A stretch of DNA of 5,839 nt from Cloacimonetes bacterium SCGC AAA252-N17 (lineage in GTDB: Bacteria; Cloacimonadota; Cloacimonadia; JGIOTU-2), in contig ASNI01000047.1 of assembly GCA_000404785.1 (NCBI GenBank), positions 1-5,839 on the forward strand, read 5' to 3'. Under the pieces are notes generated by a model. The model was not told where the DNA came from, ran no database searches, and saw only the letters and a program-made list of their open reading frames with translations. Both the position numbers and the translations under genes were made by a program. Shown here piece after piece: positions 1 through 5,460 of the stretch (the stretch's first letter is position 1; every line of letters begins with the position of its first letter).

Positions 1-2
1 CA

Positions 3-131
3 ATAAAATTCTATATATCACACTTCAAAATCCAAAATCCAGATATTTATGCTTTGTTGAAAGATGAAGTACAAAAACATACCGCTAATCCCCCAACTGG
101 GGTTTTTAAAGTGAACTCATATAATATTTGA
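3..131 (+). CDS. C-terminal tail of an upstream gene, unknown function (partial)
   Basis: This frame is open from the left edge to a TGA at 129-131, giving 42 residues. The last part reads YALLKDEVQKHTANPPTGV and then FKVNSYNI. It is the only frame of the six that stays open across most of this stretch: the other + frames stop at 4-6 and 65-67, and the - frames are all interrupted. The composition looks like a soluble protein end rather than a low-complexity translation, and a good terminator hairpin follows about 50 bases after the stop, as expected for the end of a gene. I do not recognise the family and cannot assign a function. A 42-codon open frame in AT-rich DNA can arise by chance. The competing reading is a gene ending at the TGA at 65-67 in another frame, with the weaker hairpin at 90-107 as its terminator. 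Confidence 0.4.
   Translation: MKFYISHFKIQNPDIYALLKDEVQKHTANPPTGVFKVNSYNI
90..107 (+). terminator. Weak terminator-like hairpin
   Basis: CCCC (91-94), loop AACT and GGGG (99-102) are followed directly by TTTTT (103-107). The stem has only four G-C pairs and does not extend. If the frame ending at 131 is a real gene, this hairpin lies inside its coding sequence and is probably not a terminator. If the gene instead ends at 67, it would be the terminator of that gene. Confidence 0.22.
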
Positions 132-160
132 CAAGAAAACACCGCCTTAAAAGTTTTAAG
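128..160 (+). promoter_or_regulatory. Possible promoter/operator: TTGACA element plus 15-bp palindrome
   Basis: TTGACA at 128-133 matches the consensus -35 element, but no good -10 box lies 16-18 bases downstream; the nearest candidate, TAAGTA at 157-162, is too far away. The stretch where a -10 should be is a perfect palindrome, CTTAAAA-G-TTTTAAG (146-160). Its one-base centre makes it more plausible as a DNA-binding site than as an RNA hairpin. The position in the last gap before the operon fits a regulatory role, but promoter activity is an inference and the site may be chance in AT-rich DNA. Confidence 0.25.
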
Positions 161-180
161 TAAATTTCATGCAGTTTTTT

Positions 181-206
181 GCTGGTTCTCCCAACCGGCA
201 TTTTTT
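181..206 (+). terminator. Intrinsic terminator or leader attenuator upstream of rimP
   Basis: GCTGGTT (181-187) pairs with AACCGGC (193-199) across the loop CTCCC, giving a 7-bp stem with one G-U pair. It is followed by A and six T's (201-206), so it has the form of a rho-independent terminator on the + strand. On the - strand the hairpin would be followed by A's, so it is one-directional. It sits about 50 bases after the probable upstream stop codon (129-131), fitting a terminator for that gene. It also ends only 18 bases before the rimP ATG. Any transcript starting upstream, for example near 128-160, must read through it, which raises the possibility of attenuation of the nusA operon. Confidence 0.7.
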
Positions 207-224
207 ATATTTAGAAATGAGAGT

Positions 225-710
225 ATGATCGATAAAAATGCACTAAAGAAAAGTCTTGATCGCATCTGCGATGAAACAGGTTTTCAGCTTTATGACTGGA
301 AACTCAAACGGAGAAAAAACGCCCATAATCTGGTTATTTATATTACAAAGCCTGGAGGTGTTTCTTTAGAAGATTGCGAGGTTTTCAGTAGAAATCTCGG
401 CGATGAGCTTGATATGCATGATATTATCGAAACCCGATATTACCTTGAGATTTCTTCTCCGGGACTGGAGCGACCTCTTTATACACTCGAGCATTTCCAG
501 AGTGCAGTTGGCGAATTTGTGAAGATCACTTTTCTCAAAGATGGGAAAGATTCAGAAACTATACGCGGAAAGCTATCTGATATTAATGAGCAGATGATCA
601 CTCTTATAAGCGAAGCTGGCGAAGATAGATTTATCAATATGTCTGCTGTACAAAAGGCAAGAACTGTGTTTGTATGGCCATGCACGTCTTCAAAAAATAA
701 AAGGAAATAG
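225..710 (+). CDS. rimP: Ribosome maturation factor RimP
   Basis: RimP is a cytoplasmic assembly factor that binds the 30S precursor and helps S12 and neighbouring proteins join during 16S rRNA maturation. The protein has 161 residues, near the usual 150-170. The N-terminal alpha/beta domain covers about residues 1-85, with the GGVSLEDCEVFSR stretch (44-56) and the family signature YLEISSPGLERPL (73-85). The C-terminal SH3-like domain covers about 86-150 and ends in a basic tail (KNKRK). The ATG at 225 is the only usable start: upstream, the frame stays open to 129-131 but has no ATG, GTG or TTG, and the terminator hairpin lies there. Its Shine-Dalgarno is poor, since GAGAG at 219-223 is only one base from the ATG, which suggests weak or leader-dependent initiation. 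RimP heads the operon, and nusA starts 8 bases after its stop. Identification is secure. Confidence 0.95.
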   Translation: MIDKNALKKSLDRICDETGFQLYDWKLKRRKNAHNLVIYITKPGGVSLEDCEVFSRNLGDELDMHDIIETRYYLEISSPGLERPLYTLEHFQSAVGEFVKITFLKDGKDSETIRGKLSDINEQMITLISEAGEDRFINMSAVQKARTVFVWPCTSSKNKRK

Positions 711-718
711 AGGTTATT

Positions 719-1954
719 ATGGCATTTAATTTGATTTCTATTATTGAAGAATTTTCCCGACTAAGGCAGATCGACAGAGAAAAAATTGCTGAGATCATCA
801 GGGAAAGTTTGGAATCCACACTCAAGAAAAAGCTTTCTGAAGAGTCCGAACTGGTGGTAGAGATAAATTTTGATGAAAGCGAAGTTGTGGCAAAATTTGA
901 TGCTGTAGTTGTTGAAGAACCCACCGGTTTCCTCGATGAGATAGTACTTGAAGAAGCACTAAGGCTCGATCCTGAAGCAAAGATCGGCGATATTGTGCCT
1001 CTTAAAATGCCGGTATCTAACTTTGGACGCAAGACAATACAGTCTGCACGTCAGGCAATAATAAATAGATTCAGAGAGTCCGAGACAGAAAAGATAAAAG
1101 TGGACTATGAAAAGCAAAAAGGGGAGATCGTTTCCGGTGTAGTTAAAAAGGTAGAATATAATGGTTATATTATTGATATTGGATTTACCGATGCACTTCT
1201 GCCAACTGAAGAGCAGGTGGAAACCGAATTCTATAAAGCCAATGATTTTCTGAAAGCTTATATCGCAAGTATTCGTCAGTCAAAGGGCGGTGTACGCATC
1301 ATCCTTTCAAGAAAACGCCCTGAATTCATTATCAAACTTTTCGAAAACGAGATTCCTGAAATCGCAGATGGTATCGTTACAATTAAGAAAATTGTCAGGG
1401 AACCAGGTTATAGAACAAAGGTTGCTGTTGCAAGCAATGATGAGAATGTCGATCCATATGGAAGCTGCATCGGTCCGAAAGGAATCCGTATTGAAGAGAT
1501 CCGCAAAGAGCTTCATGGCGAGCAAGTAGATATAGTACTCTGGAGCGATAACTGCGAAGATTTTATAAGAAATGCTGTTGGTCCTGAACTTGTAAAACGT
1601 GTTTATCTTGCTGATAAAGGAAGATTTGCCCAGATTATCGTTAATGAAGATAATAAAAATATTGCGATTGGCAAAGGTGGCAAGAATATCAAACTTGCTG
1701 CAAAATTGACCAATTACAAACTCGATGTCCTTCTCGAAGAAGAATATGAAGAGATCGCAGCAAATGAACGCCGCATCACAAGTCCCATATTCGATCTTGA
1801 TGGAGTTGCTGAAAAGGTCGGTAAGATCCTTCATGATGCCGGATACACTTCGGTACAGGATATCCATCTTGCTACAGTTAAAGAATTGACTCATATAGAA
1901 GGTGTGGGTGTAAAAACTGCGGAAAAAATCAAAGAATCTGCAAAATATTTTTAA
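719..1954 (+). CDS. nusA: Transcription termination/antitermination factor NusA
   Basis: NusA binds RNA polymerase and nascent RNA, promotes pausing and intrinsic termination, and takes part in rRNA antitermination. The protein has 411 residues. The RNA-polymerase-binding N-terminal domain covers about 1-125. The S1 domain (about 133-200) contains GVVKKVEYNGYIIDIG (140-155). KH1 has CIGPKGIRIEEI (250-261) followed by the family motif GEQVDIVLW (267-275). KH2 has AIGKGGKNIKLAAKL (316-330). After KH2 there is an extra C-terminal segment of about 50 residues (360-411) ending in a helix-hairpin-helix-like IEGVGVKTAEKI (393-404). Bacillus NusA (about 370 residues) ends near KH2 and E. coli NusA (495) has two acidic repeats, so this one is intermediate. 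AGAGG at 709-713 gives a good Shine-Dalgarno for the ATG at 719. The stop overlaps the ylxR start as TAATG. Confidence 0.97.
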   Translation: MAFNLISIIEEFSRLRQIDREKIAEIIRESLESTLKKKLSEESELVVEINFDESEVVAKFDAVVVEEPTGFLDEIVLEEALRLDPEAKIGDIVPLKMPVSNFGRKTIQSARQAIINRFRESETEKIKVDYEKQKGEIVSGVVKKVEYNGYIIDIGFTDALLPTEEQVETEFYKANDFLKAYIASIRQSKGGVRIILSRKRPEFIIKLFENEIPEIADGIVTIKKIVREPGYRTKVAVASNDENVDPYGSCIGPKGIRIEEIRKELHGEQVDIVLWSDNCEDFIRNAVGPELVKRVYLADKGRFAQIIVNEDNKNIAIGKGGKNIKLAAKLTNYKLDVLLEEEYEEIAANERRITSPIFDLDGVAEKVGKILHDAGYTSVQDIHLATVKELTHIEGVGVKTAEKIKESAKYF

Positions 1955-2175
1955 TGCCAAATAAATCTTCGAATAAAGGTCATATACCTGTTCGAACATG
2001 TGTGATATGCAAAGAAAAAGGTTCGAAGTACTCGATGCATAGGTTTGTGATACAGAAAGATACTATCTTCTTTGATGAGAAAAATGTGCTCGATGGAAGA
2101 GGATATTATTGCTGTGATAAGGAAAAATGCAAAAATTCGTTAGACTTATGGATAAAGAAAGCAAAGAAAAAATAG
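1954..2175 (+). CDS. ylxR: YlxR family (DUF448) small RNA-binding protein
   Basis: This 73-residue basic protein belongs to the YlxR/DUF448 family, found between nusA and infB in many bacteria. Visible family marks are PVRTCVIC (12-19), the MHRFV segment (28-32) and DGRGYYCC (47-54), followed by C59 and a lysine-rich end (AKKK). The C16-x-x-C19 pair with C53, C54 and C59 could bind a metal, but this is only an inference, because many family members keep few of these cysteines. In B. subtilis the homologue has been described as a modulator of RNase P (RnpM); whether that holds here is unknown. It has no separate ribosome-binding site: its ATG overlaps the nusA stop (TAATG), so it is probably translated by coupling. 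Its 3' end overlaps the next gene by 49 bases, or by 28 if the later start of that gene is used. Confidence 0.88.
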   Translation: MPNKSSNKGHIPVRTCVICKEKGSKYSMHRFVIQKDTIFFDEKNVLDGRGYYCCDKEKCKNSLDLWIKKAKKK

Positions 2176-2456
2176 CAAACATGCTTCGGCTTGCAAGGAA
2201 AGCAAAAGCCGTTGTAATGGGCAGGATCGCTGTTGAAAAGAGCATCAAAAAGGGTATAACTACGCTTATCTTTGCCGGTAAAAAGGAAAATAATTTCATG
2301 AGAAAACGAGCACTTGATTGCATATCAAAAGGGATTAGAATATCTCATCTTTTTAATGACAGTGAATTGAGTAATATTTTTGGACGTCAAAAATTGACTC
2401 TTGTGGCAGTAATTGACAAGAATTTCACAAAGGGCATAAATGAGTTTTTTAGATAA
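2127..2456 (+). CDS. ylxQ: L7Ae/L30e/Gadd45-family RNA-binding protein (YlxQ-like)
   Basis: This small protein has the YlxQ fold of the L7Ae/L30e family, whose members bind kink-turn-like RNA. It is 109 residues from this start. Matching stretches are MLRLARKAKAVVMGR (19-33), the strand ITTLIFAGKK (44-53), and near the end TLVAVIDKNFTKGI (91-104), corresponding to the usual AV-x-D-x-FAKAI end. The start is uncertain. ATG at 2127 has AAGGA (2119-2123) just upstream but with only three bases between. ATG at 2148 (giving MDKESKEKIANML) has no Shine-Dalgarno but fits the family's usual N-terminus better. Either start lies inside ylxR. In the signature helix the sequence is GRIAVEK (32-38), where L7Ae proteins have G-x-N-E-x-x-K and YlxQ proteins usually G-E-E. 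The loss of Asn/Glu may alter RNA recognition. The family is fairly secure; the RNA target is unknown. Confidence 0.85.
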   Translation: MQKFVRLMDKESKEKIANMLRLARKAKAVVMGRIAVEKSIKKGITTLIFAGKKENNFMRKRALDCISKGIRISHLFNDSELSNIFGRQKLTLVAVIDKNFTKGINEFFR

Positions 2457-2469
2457 TTAAAGGATATAT

Positions 2470-4935
2470 ATGGATCAAATTAGAGTATATGAACTGGCTC
2501 GTGAACTCAAGGTCTCACCTCAGGCACTAATCTCAATTTTGAGGACTCTGAAGGTGAATGTAAAAAGCCACATGAGCCATCTTGAAGAAGATACTGTTGC
2601 ACAAGTGAAAAAGATGTTTCAGGAGCAGATGGATGCTGCAAAAATACGTCAGAAGCAGAGAAAAAATTACCAGCGGGAACAGCGACAGAAACGTCTTGAA
2701 AAACTGAAAAAAGAAGAAAAGCGGCAGACTCAAAAGAAAGATGAGAAAAAAGAGCCAAAGGGAAGATCGGAAAAACGCGAAGAAAAACCAAAATATCCTA
2801 CCCGAGAACACGTTCAAAAAGAGAGAGAGAAACCAAAAGCAAAAGAAAAACCGATTGCTAAAACTCCCCAAACTTCTACTACTAAAGAAAAAGACAAGCA
2901 AAAACAGAAATCATATAAAGATAAAAAACAGAAAATTCTCGAAGAGAAGCAGAGGAAGTTCTTTGATCAGCAAAAAATTAAAGGCAATATAAAAGCGACT
3001 CTTACAAAAGATCCTAAGCGCAAGAAATATAAAAAAGAAAAATCAGAAGCTGAAGAAGAAGTTACAAAGATCGTTATCGGCGAATTTACTTCAGTATCTG
3101 AACTTGCAAAGATCATGGATAAAAATCCTACTGCGATCGTAGCAAAGTTCATGGAACTGGGGAAAATGGTTACCATCAACCAACGTTTGGATAATGAATC
3201 TCTCATTATGATCTGTGACGAATTCAACTTTGATGTTGAGTTTGAAGACCAATATGGAAAAGACATTCTTGAAGTTGGCTTAGAAGATGAAGACAAAGCT
3301 GAAGTCAAAAACCGTCCCCCGATCGTTGTCGTTATGGGACATGTTGACCATGGTAAAACATCCATCTTGGACTATATCAGAGAAGCGAATGTTATCGCCG
3401 GTGAAGCAGGTGGTATCACACAACATATTGGTGCATATCAGGTTGAATTTAAAGATCAAAAAATAACCTTTATTGATACTCCCGGTCATGAAGCATTCAC
3501 TGCAATGCGTGCAAGAGGAGCAGAAGTTACCGACATTGCTGTTATCGTTATTGCTGCTGATGATGGAGTCATGCCCCAAACAATGGAAGCTATTGATCAT
3601 GCAAAAGCTGCAGGAATTCCACTTATTGTTGCAATAAATAAGATCGATAAACCTACTGCTGATATCGAAAAAGTGAAGGTTCAGCTCTCTCAGAAAAATA
3701 TCCGTCTTCAAGGATGGGGTGGTGATGTTGAATCTGCGGAATGTTCTGCAAAAACCGGCGAAGGTATCGAAGAACTGCTGGAAACAATATTACTGGTTTC
3801 AGAAGTTGAAGAGCTTACAGCCCGATATGATCAGAAAGCAGAAGGTACGGTTATTGAAGCAAAACTCGATAAGGGCAAGGGTCCTATTGCTACAGTACTG
3901 ATACGAAATGGAGTTCTTAAACCGGGAGATATTATCATTTGCGGAGCTCAATACGGTCGTGTTCGACTTATGCTCGATGAAAGACAAAATGAAGTTAAGG
4001 AATGCCCTCCATCCGGAGTTGTTCAAATACTTGGTTTGAACGGTGTCCCCAAGGCGGGTGATACTCTTAATGTAGTTGATGATGAGCGTAAAGCAAAAGA
4101 CATCAGTTCAAAAAGACAGCAGGTTATAAGACAGCGACAGATCGCTACAGGAAAGGGAGTTACACTCGATAATATATTTGATAAAATACAGGAAAGCGAG
4201 ATCACTTCTCTCAATCTAATTGTAAAAGGTGACACTGACGGCTCAGTTGAAGCGCTTTGTGATGCACTTCAGAAAATACGTAATGAGGAAGTTGGCGTGA
4301 ATGTAGTTCATCACGGAGTTGGTGGTGTTGTCGAAGCTGATATCGACCTTGCTACTGCCTCAAAAGCTATTATTATTGGATTCCATGTTCGACCCAATGC
4401 AGAAGCCCGTGAAGCTGCAGAAGTAAATCGGGTGGATATACGATTGTATGATATTATTTATGAAGCCATCGACGAAGTGAAGAAATCTCTTGAAGGATTG
4501 CTCGCACCGACGATCAGAGAAGAATATCTTGGAACAGCAGAGGTGAAAGAGATCTTTAAAATTTCCAAAATCGGCACAATTGCCGGTTGTATGGTCACGA
4601 AAGGTAAGATCACAAGTGATGCATTTATGAGACTTTTCCACGATGATATCAAATTCTATGAAGGGACTATTGAAAGTCTGAAGCGCTTCAAAAATGAAGT
4701 TAAAGAAGTAACTGAAGGTCAGGAGTGCGGAATTTCGATTGTTGATTTCAATGATATCAAGGTCGGCGATGTCATTGAAGCATATATTAAGATCGAGGAA
4801 AAGAAAAAAATTAGAATTATAATCAATGCCTGTAAAAAGCGTGCTTGTAAATTTATATCTTCCTACATCTCATTCGCTCAAGGAAAAACGAAGTATCGTA
4901 AAGAGTATCATAAAAAAGCCGAGAAACCGCTATAA
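2470..4935 (+). CDS. infB: Translation initiation factor IF-2 (3' end frameshifted or extended)
   Basis: IF-2 is the GTPase that brings initiator fMet-tRNA to the 30S subunit and drives subunit joining. The open frame encodes 821 residues. There is an IF2_N module at 3-50 (IRVYELARELKVSPQALIS), a Lys/Glu/Gln-rich linker (about 51-197), and a second IF2_N-like module (204-260). The G domain has G1 GHVDHGKT (290-297), GGITQHIGAY with the switch region, G3 DTPGH (336-340), G4 NKID (390-393) and G5 SAK (426-428). Domain II starts at about 458, domain III at about 578, and the fMet-tRNA-binding domain IV at about 684. AAAGGA at 2459-2464 supports the start. IF-2 normally ends about ten residues after the VIEAY motif (768-772). 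Here the last 41 residues (781-821) are unlike IF-2 and overlap ylxP, so the true product is probably about 783 residues, ending at 4822. Identity is certain; only the end is in doubt. Confidence 0.97.
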   Translation: MDQIRVYELARELKVSPQALISILRTLKVNVKSHMSHLEEDTVAQVKKMFQEQMDAAKIRQKQRKNYQREQRQKRLEKLKKEEKRQTQKKDEKKEPKGRSEKREEKPKYPTREHVQKEREKPKAKEKPIAKTPQTSTTKEKDKQKQKSYKDKKQKILEEKQRKFFDQQKIKGNIKATLTKDPKRKKYKKEKSEAEEEVTKIVIGEFTSVSELAKIMDKNPTAIVAKFMELGKMVTINQRLDNESLIMICDEFNFDVEFEDQYGKDILEVGLEDEDKAEVKNRPPIVVVMGHVDHGKTSILDYIREANVIAGEAGGITQHIGAYQVEFKDQKITFIDTPGHEAFTAMRARGAEVTDIAVIVIAADDGVMPQTMEAIDHAKAAGIPLIVAINKIDKPTADIEKVKVQLSQKNIRLQGWGGDVESAECSAKTGEGIEELLETILLVSEVEELTARYDQKAEGTVIEAKLDKGKGPIATVLIRNGVLKPGDIIICGAQYGRVRLMLDERQNEVKECPPSGVVQILGLNGVPKAGDTLNVVDDERKAKDISSKRQQVIRQRQIATGKGVTLDNIFDKIQESEITSLNLIVKGDTDGSVEALCDALQKIRNEEVGVNVVHHGVGGVVEADIDLATASKAIIIGFHVRPNAEAREAAEVNRVDIRLYDIIYEAIDEVKKSLEGLLAPTIREEYLGTAEVKEIFKISKIGTIAGCMVTKGKITSDAFMRLFHDDIKFYEGTIESLKRFKNEVKEVTEGQECGISIVDFNDIKVGDVIEAYIKIEEKKKIRIIINACKKRACKFISSYISFAQGKTKYRKEYHKKAEKPL
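4804..4822 (+). other. A7 homopolymer and probable frameshift site at the infB 3' end
   Basis: Seven A's (4804-4810) end the IF-2-like reading. As given, the frame continues KKKIRIII and on to 4935. With one A fewer it reads KKKLEL and stops at TAA (4820-4822), three bases before the ylxP ATG at 4826. With one A more it reads KKKN and stops at TAG (4812-4814). Both shifts give a normal-length IF-2. Possible causes are a homopolymer sequencing error, a real mutation, or RNA-polymerase slippage on the A run. A canonical -1 ribosomal slippery heptamer is not in the right phase here. Confidence 0.8.
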
Positions 4936-5107
4936 CGCATCGGTTGCAGAGATCAGTGGACTGGATAAATGGCAGTATGCCGGCATTGGCATCTCTGTTA
5001 TCTCAATTGATCGTATTATTATTGAAAAGATACATTCAAATATCATCAATTTTATTGAGAACAATTATACAGATATTCAAATAATGGGAATCCAGAATTA
5101 CGAATAA
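4826..5107 (+). CDS. ylxP: DUF503 family protein (YlxP-like)
   Basis: This is a 93-residue conserved protein of the DUF503 (YlxP) family, which commonly sits between infB and rbfA. Its biochemical function is not established, and a link to ribosome or initiation functions is inferred from context. Family marks are LVNLYLP (7-13), SLKEKRSIVKSI (17-28), RNRYNASVAE (33-42) and DKWQYAGIGISVIS (47-60), which together cover the full usual length. At position 32 there is a proline (KKPRN) where the helix before RNR usually has a leucine or similar residue; this may be a real substitution. There is no Shine-Dalgarno before the ATG at 4826. This fits re-initiation by ribosomes ending on infB at 4822, and so supports the corrected infB end. 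The stop overlaps the rbfA start (TAATG at 5105-5109). Confidence 0.88.
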   Translation: MPVKSVLVNLYLPTSHSLKEKRSIVKSIIKKPRNRYNASVAEISGLDKWQYAGIGISVISIDRIIIEKIHSNIINFIENNYTDIQIMGIQNYE

Positions 5108-5460
5108 TGCAGCAGCATAGAATTGACAGGTTGAATAAACTACTCTTTCAGTCGATATCAAATATTGTAAGTTTTGAGCTTCGTGATAATCGTCTGGAAG
5201 AGGTTTCAATTGAGTATGTGATTGTTTCTCCCAACATGAGGGATGCAACGGTTTTCTTTTCTGTTTTTAATGATGAAAAAATGGACTTGGCTTTAGCAGG
5301 TTTGAATAGTGCAAGCAAAGTGATCAGAAAAAAGCTCGCAGATATTCTGAATTTGCGATTTACACCGCGACTGCGTTTTAAATTCGACAAACAGGAATAT
5401 AAGGCGCAACATATCGAAGATATAATTGAGAAAAATGGAGAAAGATATGAATCTGAATGA
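5107..5460 (+). CDS. rbfA: 30S ribosome-binding factor A
   Basis: RbfA is a cytoplasmic KH-type protein that binds the immature 30S subunit and supports late 16S rRNA 5'-end processing and cold-adapted growth. The protein has 117 residues, close to the family's 110-130. It begins with the basic helix MQQHRIDRLNKLL (1-13). Then come the strand and loop EYVIVSPNMRDATVFFSVF (36-54) and the late block VIRKKLADILNLRFTPRLRF (72-91), which ends at the usual F-x-x-D (D94), followed by HIEDII (102-107). At the inter-helix kink, where the family has A-x-G before the hydrophobic-Ile-Arg (as in E. coli ASGFIR), this protein has A69-S70-K71, so the glycine is replaced. The ATG overlaps the ylxP stop, implying coupling. 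Its end overlaps the next gene by 14 bases. Confidence 0.93.
   Translation: MQQHRIDRLNKLLFQSISNIVSFELRDNRLEEVSIEYVIVSPNMRDATVFFSVFNDEKMDLALAGLNSASKVIRKKLADILNLRFTPRLRFKFDKQEYKAQHIEDIIEKNGERYESE

Noticed and set aside
1..224. A tRNA or riboswitch upstream of rimP (E. coli has a tRNA gene there)
   Set aside because: I found no cloverleaf, TPsiC-like GTTCRANTC box or CCA end, and no known riboswitch core; only the two simple hairpins and the palindrome are visible.
634..1032. A 132-codon - strand open frame spanning the rimP/nusA junction
   Set aside because: Its serine-rich translation is the mirror of Glu- and Asp-rich coding on the other strand, and it has no credible start context or family match.
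1307..1999. A 230-codon open frame on the - strand opposite nusA and the start of ylxR
   Set aside because: It is fully antisense to a well-conserved NusA, is rich in Phe, Ile and Cys with no recognisable domain, and reflects the codon usage of the + strand gene.
2533..2992. Open frames on both strands within the IF-2 linker (a 122-codon Phe-rich one on -, an 83-codon Lys-rich one on +)
   Set aside because: They are products of the A-rich, stop-poor repeats encoding the lysine-rich linker; the infB frame accounts for the whole stretch.
4826..4935. A genuine out-of-frame overlap of infB and ylxP evolved as dual coding
   Set aside because: The ylxP frame matches its family over its full length, while the infB extension does not look like IF-2; a one-base indel at the A7 run explains it more simply. 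It stays open as a check rather than a claim.
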